Positions 44,539 through 54,949 of a stretch of DNA of 64,000 nt are shown piece after piece. The position numbers were made by a program, and so were the translations under genes. Source of the DNA: Gordionus sp. m RMFG-2023 (lineage: Eukaryota; Nematomorpha; Gordioida; Chordodea; Parachordodidae); the NCBI RefSeq assembly GCF_954871325.1, contig NC_088779.1, positions 13,084,846 through 13,148,845 on the forward strand, written 5' to 3'. A model generated the notes under the pieces. It was not told where the DNA came from. It ran no database searches and was given only the letters and a program-made list of their open reading frames with translations. Numbering within the stretch: the stretch's first letter is position 1; each line of letters begins with the position of its first letter.

Positions 44539-46039
44539 TCAGCCTTGTTTTTCATTTAAATTTAGCTTATTTAAAACAATTGCTAACTTAAGCAAACTCT
44601 TCTTGTCATCTCGATTCACGAATTTCCAGATTTTCCATGAATTTACCAAAGCTACATCAATAAAATTGGTGAATATTGGCCACCACCATTTTTTTCCTCT
44701 TATTTTTATTCTATATGTAGATATTAGATTATCACATAGATCAACTCCACCCATGTGTTTGTAGTTACCATATTTGGCTGAGGAATTTTTATTTTAGAAG
44801 ATATTTTCTTAGAATACCTTGAAACATTAGAAAGCAAAGAGATAGTGTGGCATGTCGATGCAACGGTCACCACCGAATTATCATTCCAACGAACTACAAA
44901 TATTTCGTTTAATTTTTCAAACCTATAATCATAATATCCTCTATCTTTTTTTGCTACAACCTTTATAGATTCAACTGAGCAATGCTCTATTCTATTGTCC
45001 CTCACAGTTCAAGTTGCAAAATATCCCATTTGTTTTAAGTATGACAAGAGTTTAAATGATGTAAAGAAATTATCAAAATATATTTTATGATAATTTGGTT
45101 TTTGCAATGCCTTTAATAATTTTATGATTACATTTCCACCTAATCCATATTCATATTTATTTTCGCTTTTTCCTTGATATATATCAAATGAGAATACGTA
45201 ACCGTCGAAAGAAGCCAATATCCAAGACTTGTATCCAAATCTAATTGGTTTTCCTTTTATGAACATTTTGCAAGAATGTCTTCCTCGATATGGTATCATC
45301 TGTTCATCTATTGATAAATGATGTTTGAAAATTCCAAATTGCTGAAATTTATTATTCAATATATTAATATAAGGCCTAACTTTATAAAATCTATCATGTA
45401 TATCTATTTTAGTATTGTCTGCCAAATGGATATTTATATTTATTGTAATTGGGTCATTGTATCCCGGATTATTGGAATAGAAATATCGCTATCATTAGAC
45501 CAGTACATTCTTTCTTGTGGGAGAGAATGATATCCAGTAAATAATAGAATTCCAATAAATCTCTGAATATCTTGGATGGTTATGCATATGTTAGGTCTAT
45601 TCATTTGTTTAGCATAAATATTACTTTGTTCTACAATTAGGGAATATAAGTCTTCGTCGAAAATTAAAGAAAATATATCTGATGGACTTTTACCATGTAA
45701 ATCATTTTCAAGTTTTATTACATCTTCCTTTTCTCCATTGAAAGGGCTTGAAGAATATATTGCATCCGTTTTTCTCCATTTTAAATTGTGAGAAATTCGA
45801 GAATAGCTGCTTGTAGAATATGGTTCTGGAAGGTCGTCATCAACTGAATTATGAATCTCCAATTCTCCAGCTGTATCTGAAGGCAAAACTCCGACATTTG
45901 TTAAGTCATTTTCATCGAAATCTTCTTCATCACTAACTGCAGAGGGGTTTGGCGGAATTATAACCATATCTCTTTCTTCAATTGGTTCCTCTTCAAAAAG
46001 TTGAGCAAGCGCTTGTTCAATTGTTAGAAAACGTTTCAT
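44539..46039 (-). pseudogene. piggyBac transposase, recently broken
   Basis: Minus strand, ATG at 46039. The acidic N-terminus is followed by the DDE_Tnp_1_7 core: INIHLADNTK, the first catalytic Asp in LSIDEQMIPYRGRHS, FKGKPIRFGYKSW-like residues, the second Asp in IYFDNFFTS, and the third in MGGVDLCDNLIS, then WWWPIF. Three breaks are visible: a frameshift with stop near 45430 (between DTMTQLQ and HLADNTK), a single nonsense change near 45003 (TGA where GTVRDNR should start) and a frameshift near 44755 just before MGGVD. All three catalytic aspartates remain. So few changes suggest a young loss. The C-terminal cysteine-rich domain is not seen after KQG. Confidence 0.9.
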
Positions 46040-46300
46040 TAAAAAAATTTATTAAAAATTAAATATCTAGACAAATTATTTTCGTAGAATCTTGATTTTT
46101 TTATTAGTCATCTATTATTTTGATAATTTTGATTGAATTGACAAAACAGGTGGGTAATATTTTATATAAATAAAATAAAATCTTCAGAAAGGAAGAGGCT
46201 AAAAATAATTTTAAACTTTTGAATATTTATGAACCTAATAATTTCATATAATTTGATCGGGATAAAAAATTATAATAGGAACAATATATTATTCGATTTA

Positions 46301-46432
46301 ATCTCAGGGGGCTAAAAAAATTTTTTTAACTATTTTCAAAAGGTCTTTTTTTGGGTATAAAATTTTTAAAAAAAATTCTTAGGGGGCTCGAGCCACCCAC
46401 CCCTCCTCCCACCACCCTTAGTGATGGTAGTG
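46301..46432 (-). mobile_element. short hAT-A-related MITE
   Basis: On the minus strand it begins CACTACCATCACTAAGGG and soon reads GGCTCGAGCCCCCTAAG, like the left end of hAT-A (CAGTGGCATCACTAGGG ... GCTCAAGCCCCCTG), and closes with AGCCCCCTGAGATT, like the A right end. Internal sequence is deleted and the last bases of the right end are lost. Confidence 0.6.
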
Positions 46433-46504
46433 GTTTTAAGTATAATGTAAAAAATTATAATTCATTATGTTAAATTTCATTTGTTTGAATTTTTTTAAAT
46501 AATT

Positions 46505-46903
46505 TATACTGCTAGATGGTTAACGGTGCATATATGCACAAGTCAACTTTATGTGGTTATCTATAAAAATTTTAATTATTTAAAAATTCAAAAATGATTG
46601 ATAAATATTGATATATCTATAAAGAATATATACACACTAGTTTTCATCGAAATAATTTTATAATATGCTTGTGAGATCACTTAGAAAATTTTGCATTTTA
46701 GACCTCATAAATTCGCAAAGTTTGAGGGTTTCTTAGGGACATAAAAAAATATTTTTTTCATATTTTTCTTTTCCAGTTTTGAAGTACAATGTCTGAACTA
46801 TATAAAAATCTTTTTTATTAATTTTTAAAATAAAAACTACTATGTTAAAATAAGGTATATAGGAGGTGGTGCATATATGCACCGTTAACCAGTAACGGGT
46901 TAA
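46505..46903. mobile_element. piggyBac-type MITE with TTAA ends
   Basis: Two inverted copies of GGTTAACGGTGCATATATGC (46519 on plus; ending at 46890 on minus) face each other. The right end continues outward to ...CCAGTAACGGG then TTAA at 46900-46903, i.e. TTAACCCGTTACTGG read inward, a canonical piggyBac-like terminus; the left end is degenerate (TTATACTGCTAGATGG). The palindrome GGTGCATATATGCACC lies inside each arm. It may be the upstream end of the neighbouring piggyBac or an independent MITE. Confidence 0.6.
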
Positions 46904-47324
46904 AAAAATATTGCAATTTCTTTCTTCTAATAATAAAATTTCCGTAGCTAACAAATGCTGGGCCTGGGCCTATAATCTGCGAATGGAGGTTTTCCCCCCT
47001 AAATTTTATTGGAGGGCTTTAGGTTCTCTTATTTTAGGCCTTTGGCTATATTAGATTTTTATAAAAAATAATTTTTGGTTTTCACTTTTTTATATATAAA
47101 TGTTTTTTTTTTAAAAAAATTAAATTATAGCTTTTTTTAAAAAAGTTTTAACTTATAATAATTTTAATTGCTTTCATATTTTTCTCTATACTGATATATT
47201 GTATATATTTTTGGGGGAGGGTAGGGAATGTGTAGGGGAGAATCTTTTATTAACTCAAAATGATATGTATGAAAGCATGCAAATTTGCGATGGAGGAGAT
47301 TCCCACCCCCGTTAAGAGCCTGTT

Positions 47325-47455
47325 TATAGTTTCCATAATCTAGAAGTTTCTCCTATCTTCTTATCTATCAACCTATCATCTTAATGTTAATTTAAGGAGA
47401 CCATTTAACCTAATGTTAAATTTTAGATCTATCCCCCCCGGCCGATCCAGGCCGT
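47325..47455 (+). repeat. direct repeat, copy 1 (partner 49282-49400)
   Basis: Shares AATCT(A)TAG, TTTCCTATC-CTTAATGTTA, CTAATGTTAAATTTT and GATCTATCCGCCCGGCC-like blocks in the same order with 49282-49400, about 2 kb away. Both copies end at a CCCGGCC block. Element type unknown. Confidence 0.5.
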
Positions 47456-48454
47456 GATCCGGCCTGACCAATTCGAGTTCAGAATCGGTTTGAGATTGAG
47501 ATTTTACCTCCTAACCGATCCGGAGGCAACGGCTCTCCCTATGCACCCACACATATATTATAAAATAAAAGTAATATATTTATTATATATGAAACAAATA
47601 TAATACCTTTTAATTGGTTTACTTTTCATTCAATATTAATGGATTATTTTTTTACACAATGATATATCCGCATACTTAATCTGATGTAATTTTTTTTAAT
47701 TGGGTTATTTTCTTATCAATTTTATTTGATCCTTTTTTTAAACAATCATATGGTTTAATCACATTTGTTTATCATTTTTATTAAAAATGTCTCTTGCTGC
47801 CATATGAAACTATATTTTGTTTTTATCCTTTTTGATAATGGATTAATTAGCATACTCTTGGTGGGCGGGGCAGTAGCTTTGGGCCTCCATATTTTGTTTT
47901 TCATGCATTTCAAGGTAAATTAAATATAATTATTTTAGAAATATTATATGAAATTTCTTCTTTATCCGATGTTTGAATTTTCTAACTGAAAGACTTTCTA
48001 TTTTTTATCTTGCCCAATGATGGGGAATCAGAATTTTCTCCGTTATTCGATGATCAATTTTATGTTCAAAATGAAATTAATTACATGGTTTGTGTAAATA
48101 AAATCTCCTATACAAAATTGAATTTAACTCTTAAAGTGGAAAATATTATTATAGGATAATATAAAAATTTATATAACTCAAGAGACATTTTTTATTTAGA
48201 TAAAAAAAAAAAAATTTCCGGTCATGGGTTACTTTATTTGAATATTTACTGATAATAATGTATTTTAAATTTTAAACTTGTAACAGTTAGATGAAGATCT
48301 AAACAATATATATGTAATTTATTATTAAAATTAATAAAATTATATGAAGATGCAAAACAATATTTATATCTAATCAAATATATTATAATCAATAAAATTA
48401 TGTTTATCCAGAATTATTATTGTTTATGTAAAAGAATATATATATATAAGAGGT

Positions 48455-48797
48455 AATTTTTTTTCTGGCAAAATGTTATTTTTCCAACTTTCAATCATTT
48501 TTTGAGCGCGTTTTTTTTTAATTTAAAAATCTGATTTTACCGGAAATTATGTTTGGAATAGCTACCCTATAAATTTCAGACAATTTTGCCATGAACTTTT
48601 GAACTCAAAATAATTTATATTAGTTTTTTCATAGATTTTGCATATAAATTATAAATAACTCGAAAGTTAACGGTTTATCTACAATTCCTAATAGAGGTAT
48701 TCTAAACATGCTGGAATAAATTTTCGATAAAATTTAAAAAAACGCGCTCAAAAAATTATTTAAAGTTGAAAAAATAACATTACCGGAATAAACACAT
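48455..48797. mobile_element. MITE with long inverted repeats, about 340 bp
   Basis: Left arm 48465-48520 (TGTTATTTTTCCAACTTT ... TTTTTTGAGCGCGTTTTT) and right arm 48734-48789 are reverse complements with a few mismatches. The spacer is AT-rich without coding sequence. Family not recognised. Confidence 0.8.
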
Positions 48798-48810
48798 TGC
48801 CGCTAACATA

Positions 48811-48982
48811 TCGTCGGTCTAGAATTGGAGTGCTCCACTCGACATTTTCAAAATTTTTGAGTTAGGTGGATAATAACTTATTTTTTCTATATAAATATAA
48901 AAACTAGATTAAATAATATTATATTTTTCCAAAGTCAAAATTGATCAATAAGCTTTGGAGCACTCCAATTCTAGGCCGACGA
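48811..48982. mobile_element. 172-bp MITE, TA target
   Basis: Inverted ends TCGTCGGTCTAGAATTGG and TCGTCGGCCTAGAATTGG continue as AGTGCTCCA for 27 bp with one mismatch. TA flanks both ends (48809-48810, 48983-48984), pointing to a Tc1/mariner-type source. It sits 14 bp from the previous MITE. Confidence 0.88.
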
Positions 48983-49129
48983 TATATCATATTTATGACT
49001 CCCGTTATAATTTAATGTTTGTATATTTCAAAATTTAATTAACATTTTTGGGTTTTTCGATATTTTTATTTAAGTTTGATATAAAAAAATATTACAAAAA
49101 TCTCAAAACCCGAAAAACCCTTTATTATT

Positions 49130-49213
49130 TTTGAAAACCGTAACGTAACCGAACCAGAACCTTTAAGATTTAAGCAGCTGAACCTCTTTATATATAACCG
49201 TTCAAATCTCTGA
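49130..49213 (-). mobile_element. hAT-E/F-like terminus remnant
   Basis: Read inward on the minus strand it starts CAGAGATTTGAACGGTTA and carries GGTTCGGTTACG, echoing families E and F. No partner end recognised. Confidence 0.4.
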
Positions 49214-49281
49214 TTTGTTAACAAAATTTATTTAAAAAATTCTCCTTTTCAAGTACAAATTGTATTGATATCTATCTAATA

Positions 49282-49400
49282 TATAATCTCCGTAATCTAT
49301 AGGTAATTTAATTCCATCTATAAACTTTCCTATCCTCTTAATGTTATAAATTAGAGGGAGATACTCTAATGTTAAATTTTCGATCTATCCGCCCGGCCTA
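49282..49400 (+). repeat. direct repeat, copy 2
   Basis: Partner of 47325-47455; see there. Confidence 0.5.
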
Positions 49401-49481
49401 CCCGATATATAAACTGATGTAATAAAATAAGAAATCAAATTTATTTAAATATAAATAATCATATCACAATAAACTTCAACA

Positions 49482-49487
49482 TTTATT
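49482..49487 (-). terminator. polyadenylation signal AATAAA of PGAP2
   Basis: AATAAA on the minus strand, 27 nt beyond the PGAP2 stop codon. Confidence 0.55.
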
Positions 49488-49513
49488 TATATTAAGTATA
49501 ATAAAATAATTTA

Positions 49514-52500
49514 TTATACTCTATGTAATACACTTATTTCGTGAGATGGTAAAAATGATACACAATAAGAATCAAAATCTAATATTGCTAAGCCGTGAAA
49601 GATGATGTTCAAGATGACGAATGTATATTCGGACAATGCGAATAACGAATAAACTAAAATAATATAATTATTAATCGAGAAGATAATTTATGTTAATTTA
49701 AAATTTACCATATGGTTCGCAAAATGTGTTATGCCTTCTATACAAATAAGCAGCTAAAATAATGATAACAATGATTGAATTAGATATTTTTCTTTTCAAC
49801 TTTAACGATAATGCGTGGTTCTATAATATATTAAAATTAAATTATCATTGTAAATACAAATTAATAGTTTGAGTGTTAAATTAAAAGATTATTTTCCGGC
49901 TCTTACCGCCAAGAGTACATTCGAAGATTTAAGCATTTCGCACAAATTATAAATATGCTCACATTTTCTGCTCAATTCTTTATTTCAAGGGAAAAGTATC
50001 TGATAACATAAAATATAGCACAATAATTTTTCAAAACATGGCTTCGAAATCTTAACTCATCAATTAGTGGGCTAATTTATGAATGAATCTAATGATCCCG
50101 AAAACGTTCTTTTTCTCATTCCTTAGACAGTCCTATCAATTATAGCGTAATAATATATTTGACAACATTATAGTATGCCGTGAAATATTTGTTAAATTTC
50201 ATTGATAATATTTTATTTCGATTAATTATGAACGACCTCCATTCCATCTAAGCCCGACGAATTACCCCCTGCCCCATTCCTATAAAAATCAAAATTAGCA
50301 ACAAACCCAACTCAAAAATACCCACCTTTAATTTCAATGACGATCTTGAGCCATGCCGCCCACAATGGCAGAAGTCCTTGATTACGAATATGAGGCCTTA
50401 TAACACATGATAAGTCAGTAGCGTCATTAGGAGAGGGAAGGAGCGGAGGGGCTCGAACCCCCTAAAAAATTTGAAGAGCCCGCTCAAAATTTTGAATTTT
50501 TTTTTATACCATTAAAAAGATGTTTGTTTGATAAAAAAAGAAGGTAATTTTGGATAATATTAGCTTAAAATTTTAAATTTTTTTTAAAAAAATTTGAGCC
50601 CCCTGAGATAAAACTAGTGAGACCCCTGAATGTGATCATTTAATTAAAGCTTTAACTATAGTTTGATAGAGTAAAAATGGGCTAAGTCGACATAATCTGG
50701 ACTACTGAAAAAAATCTATTAAGCATTGAGTCTCAAGTTAATATTAATTAAAATAAAATGAGGTCGAGGGAATAGTTTTTAGCTAAAAAGGTAGATTTAG
50801 TCCATTAAGAAAAGAGTAACTACTCAACTAATACTTTTACCTATAAAACATCTACATTTTAAGGCCTTTTAAATCACTTATTACTACCGAATTTTTTAAT
50901 GATCTTGAGCTTATATAATTCTGATATAGAACTTTCTGATTTGTCAATTGTTACAGAAGAGATAACTTAAGTGGGGCAGAAGTCCGATCTAACAAAGAAT
51001 GGTATAGATTTGCTGGTTAATTAACTTGTCAGGTATATAAACACTCAAATTTAGCATGAATAGATGTTTTTTTAAAACATTATAGATTAGATGTATTATC
51101 TGTTATATTATTTCAATATGTATTTAAAGAATTTGCCGAAAATGTGAGCTTTTTATTTATTCAAATATATGTCCCAGTCTTTGGCAGGATGGTGGAGAAT
51201 GAGAAGGAAGGTAGTCATAGGTTGATGAGAGGGCAATCTTCGGCCAGGAAGGCTTATGTATTTACAAGTTTTGTATGAATACAATATATGTGCATAAAAA
51301 GGTGTATATAAAGGTGAGGAAGGGGTGGGGGAGGAAGGAAAGAGGACAGTTTTAAATTTGATTAGGCGAGTTTTATGAATTTTATATAGGTTTTATAGTA
51401 ATAGGTCATTTTTATACTTCTCACTTTTTCATTAATAACAAAAATAATAAACAGAGATACTTTAAAAAAAAATACAATCATGAGTCCATTAATGCTTTAA
51501 AAAATAGAAGCGTTTAGAGCAAAATGGATATGAGTGTATAACAGAGTTACCAGACCTCCCAATTTTGGCGCAAACTCAGATTTTATTATAATCAACTTGT
51601 TATTTCAATGCCTGAAATTAAGATAATTGGGATATATCATCATATTATATATAAATATTTGAATCATTATAATTTCAATAATAACTAAATAAAATAACCA
51701 TTTATTCATCAAAGATTAATATATTGTGTCTTTTTTTCTAGTTCCCTATTACTAATACATATCAAATATGAATCATTTAGGCTAAAAAAATTTCTAATTT
51801 TATGGATATTTTTACAAAGTTCCCCAAAAAGTCATATAATTCATAACCAGGGATACCCTGATAGGCAAGGTCAGGTAAGGGACAAAGGAAAACCCCTTTT
51901 TGGAAATTTGTATGCTCTTGTAAATATAATTTTAGGCTAATAAAAATTCCCTCTCTATACACTCCCCCCACTCTCCCCCTCAAAAATATACAATCAATAT
52001 ATTACTATATACAAGAATTTGAAAAAAAATTTGTAAAGTTAATACTTTTTAAAATAACAACTATAATTTAAAATTTTTGGAAAAATGATTTTTATATAAA
52101 AAAATGAAAAACCAATACTATTTTTATAAAAAATATAACTGTAAGCTAGTGTTGTTAAAAAGCCTGATTCAAGTTGATTTTTAAAGATTGTTCTATTAAG
52201 ATTAGAGCCAGGATAATATTATGTAAGCCTCAAGATTTGGCAAATAGATGTCCAAATCTTTCAACCATCTGCAAAAAAATCTCCAGGCTTATATAGTATT
52301 ATTTTGGTTATAATCTTAATTAATATTCTTTAATATTTATCCAATAAAATAAAACTGATTAACTAGAAAGGATATAAGAAATAGGCTAATCCCAATATAC
52401 AAGACCTCTTAATACTTATTAACACATTATATAATAGATAGATCATTTAAGCCTTAAAATACATTTTAAAAAGTAATAAATTTTAATCTAAATAAATTAA

Positions 52501-53167
52501 TAAGTATAATAAAAATAATTAGTTGTTTAACCTTGTTTAACGAAAATAAGGACGTATAATGACTGAATATTATACATGACATCTTCATGTATATTATAGA
52601 ACTAATGATAAACACTGTAAATGATGCAGCATGTATCACTAAAATTATATTAGTATTTATAAGAAGTAATGATTTATGAAACTGAAATCATCCGAAGAAC
52701 TGATGTATGTTAAAATTGATAAAGATATTATTTCCTGAAAGTATAAATATGTCGCAAGCCTACAGATATTTGTATAATAATAATGTTTTGATATAATTTT
52801 GCTAGGCGTGTAATACTTCTCTTGCAATAAACTATTATAAAGCCCTTTATATAAATAACCAACATAAAGTCTAGGCCCTAAATGAAAAGCAACTCCTATT
52901 TGCCATATAAATTTTTCTGGATTTTCATCACCAAATGCAGCACTTAATGATGGTAAAATATTTTTAACCTATGATTTATAATTTAAATTAAATAAGAAAA
53001 AAGGAAATAATTACTTTACAATGAGTTAATGTTGAAGTCTCAGAATGAAAGTATATTGATATAAAAATGCAAATAAACAAGGTTATTAGTGGACAAGCTG
53101 CAATTAAGATTGCAAATTGGAAAAAATTTATATTAACTATGATAAAATTTTTTGAACTCCCATCCAT
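49514..53167 (-). CDS. PGAP2: PGAP2 homologue (GPI-anchor lipid remodelling), five exons, 265 aa
   Basis: Exons on the minus strand: 53167-53015, 52968-52683, 52638-52532, 49820-49709 and 49653-49514. Introns are 46, 44, 2711 and 55 nt, all GT-AG, and the phases join without a break. The protein is a multi-pass membrane protein of the Frag1/DRAM/Sfk1 family. Family landmarks: IAACPLITLFICIFISIYFH in TM1, THCKVKNILPSLSAAFG, WQIGVAFHLGPRLYVGYLY, ILTYISSSDDF, IHAASFTVFIISS, AAYLYRRHNTFCEPYVYSL, FALSEYTFVILNIIFH and LAILDF. Length is close to the vertebrate protein (about 250). PGAP2 works in the Golgi on lipid remodelling of GPI-anchored proteins. Intron 3 has swollen with MITEs at 50416 and 52149, and another MITE lies 52 bp upstream of the ATG. 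Assignment is firm from exon-by-exon agreement. Confidence 0.92.
50248..50415 (-). other. exon-like open segments inside PGAP2 intron 3
   Basis: On the minus strand VIRPHIRNQGLLPLWAAWLK, IVIEIK is followed by a GT-AG interval of 46 nt (50325-50280) and GMGQGVIRRA plus stop at 50248; AATAAA follows at about 50217. The intron size matches real host introns. It is not PGAP2 sequence and no family was recognised. It could be a chance structure, a cryptic terminal exon or a trapped fragment. Confidence 0.25.
50416..50628 (+). mobile_element. hAT-A-related MITE, 213 bp, in PGAP2 intron 3
   Basis: Starts CAGTAGCGTCATTAGG and ends GTGAGACCCCTG, with GGGGCTCGAACCCCCT near the left and GAGCCCCCTGAG near the right, as in hAT-A ends. 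No clean duplication (TGATAAGT versus AATGTGAT). Confidence 0.75.
50640..52140. other. rest of PGAP2 intron 3; no gene seen
   Basis: AT-rich intronic sequence. The minus-strand frame at 51777-51983 shows no family features. Confidence 0.5.
52149..52320. mobile_element. MITE family H, copy 2, in PGAP2 intron 3
   Basis: Begins GTGTTGTTAAAAAGCC after TA (52147-52148) and shares AAGCCTCAAGATTTGGC...ATGTCCAAATCTTTC...TCTCCAGGCTTATA with copy 1 at 18726. The right inverted repeat is eroded, so the end is approximate. Confidence 0.7.
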
Positions 53168-53218
53168 GATTAGTTGTTGGCTGGAAGAAAAATGTGTCTA
53201 TTTTAATTGAATTCATAG

Positions 53219-53427
53219 TGGCGCGATTGCGATCGCGATTTAACAGCTAACAGTTATTTAAAATCTGTTTATGAGATCAATTTTTCTTTATTAAAATCAT
53301 TATTTCTTAAATTATTATTATTAATTGAATTAAAGATAAAATTATTATTAATGAATAAAAATTGATCTCATAAACAGATTTTAAAAATCAATCAGCTGTT
53401 AAATCGCGATCGTTCGCAATCACGTTT
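53219..53427. mobile_element. foldback MITE upstream of PGAP2
   Basis: Arms of about 75 bp (53219-53294 and 53350-53427) hold GCGATCGCGATTTAACAGCT and AAATCTGTTTATGAGATCAA and their reverse complements. Spacer about 55 bp. Its inner edge is 52 bp upstream of the PGAP2 ATG, where promoter or 5'UTR must be. Confidence 0.85.
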
Positions 53428-53454
53428 TGAATCTTATCTTATTTAGTAAGTTGG

Positions 53455-54015
53455 TCCGAAACCATTATAGAGAATGTATTTTATAGAGAAACATTTATAG
53501 AGAAAACAATTATAGAGAATGCATTTATAGATAATTGTTTTATAGAGAATGTAGTTTATAGAGAATGTTTTATAGAGAATGTTTTATACAGAGAATAATT
53601 TTTATAGAGAATTAATTTATAGAGAATGATTTTATAGAGAATGCCGTTTATAGAGAATGGTTTTATAGAGAATGTCGATTATAGAGAATGATTTTAAAGA
53701 GTTTTATAGAGAAGGTCCTTAATAGAGAAGGACTTCAAAGAGAATGATTTTATAGAGAATGTTGTTTATAGAGAATGATTTTAAAGAGAATTACTTTTAT
53801 AGAGAATTATTTTATAGAGAAGGTCCTTAATAGAGAATGACTTCATAGAGAATGATTTTATAGAGAATGATTTTATAGAGAATGTTGTTTATAAAGAATG
53901 ATTTTAAAGAGAATTACTTTTATAGAGAATTATTTTGTAGAGAATCACATTGTAGAGAATTATTTTGTAGAGAATTACATCATTGTAGAGAATTATTTTG
54001 TAGAGAATTATTTTC
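53455..54015 (+). repeat. degenerate minisatellite based on TATAGAGAAT
   Basis: TATAGAGAAT recurs about 25 times at intervals of 15-25 bp with variable 5-12 bp linkers (TGATTT, GTTGTT, TACTTT). Part of it is translatable as a repeated VENYF, which produces an accidental ORF at 53898-54191. Confidence 0.9.
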
Positions 54016-54351
54016 TACATCTTGATTTTATAGCGAAATATTATATATGGGACAATTATAGAGTTCAAGAAATTTATGCGGGATTTGAAAAATATATCAA
54101 AATTAACATTTTAATAATACAATTCAGTTTATTTGTTGTATTTTATGACTTTATTTGTTTCAACAATGGTTTTTTTGTAAAATCTTTTTAGTTCATATCA
54201 AGAACGATTTATTAAATATGTATTAACCGTTATTAAAGAGAATCTAAACTGAACCAACCATTTTTTAAATTTTTATATATTGCATTTATATGTCAGCTAC
54301 CTAAATTAGCCTATAGAAAAGTTCTTAACTTTACCCTTATGGATATAATAT

Positions 54352-54658
54352 GACGGACGAGAATCTTGATTCTAAACCAGTTGTTTGGGTAAAAAATATG
54401 TCACATTTCCGTTCGTTCTGCGTTTAGGAAAACTATTCTAAATATAATTTTCTTTCTATTTTATTATACAAATTTTATTCATAAATCTTTTTAATATAGA
54501 TAAGTAAGAATTAATTAATCTCTAATGATACACATTTAGATGTATGCGATGGCTTTAATATATTGAGTGTCGAAAAGTGCCGATCTCTATTTGGGGTTCC
54601 ACATATTTATAGAGAAACCAATATTTTTGATTTAATAGAAGCACCATAATTTTGTCCT
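54352..54658 (+). CDS. unidentified coding-like segments between two minisatellites
   Basis: ATG at 54352 starts MTDENLDSKPVVW before a GTAAAA donor. After ACACATTTAG (ends about 54539) a second frame reads VCDGFNILSVEKCRSLFGV and PHIYRETNIFDLIEAP with a stop near 54650. The second segment has 36 codons without a stop and protein-like composition. The phases of these two segments do not join directly, so a missing exon or a dead gene is likely. Family unknown. Confidence 0.3.
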
Positions 54659-54699
54659 ACCTAAAAAATCAAAACCGTCAATTGAAGGTTTCTATATAA

Positions 54700-54945
54700 G
54701 ATATTATAGCGAATTCATTACCGCGAATGCATTATCGCGAATGTATTATAGCGAACGCATTGCCGCTAATGTATTATAGCGAGTATAATACAGCAAAAAT
54801 ATTATAGTGAATGCATTATCGCGAATGTATTAGCGCGAATGTATTAGCGCGAATGCATCATCGCAAATGCATTATCGCAAATGTATTATCGCGAATGCAT
54901 TATCGCGAATTCATTGTCGCGAATGCATTATCTTAAATAATTAAC
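54700..54945 (+). repeat. minisatellite of about 15-bp GCGAATGCATTATC units
   Basis: Sixteen or so units of (A/T)GCGAATGCATTATC with variants (TAGCGAAT, CGCAAATG). The TATAGCGAAT variant differs by one base from the TATAGAGAAT core of the array at 53455. Confidence 0.9.
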
Positions 54946-54949
54946 ATCA

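Noticed and set aside
47788-47920. Short membrane-like ORF (MKLYFVFILFDNGLISILLV...)
   Set aside because: Only 39 codons, no splice partners, next to G-rich transposon-like sequence.
52330-52405. Membrane-like minus-strand segment considered as a PGAP2 exon
   Set aside because: The true next exon, matching the family and in phase, is at 49820-49709; this segment is left in intron 3.
53898-54191. 97-codon ORF on the plus strand
   Set aside because: Most of it is the TATAGAGAAT minisatellite read in one frame (repeated VENYF); no gene-like features.
53455-54945. Repeat arrays considered as a CRISPR array
   Set aside because: Units are degenerate and tandem, without constant repeats and unique spacers, in an animal genome.
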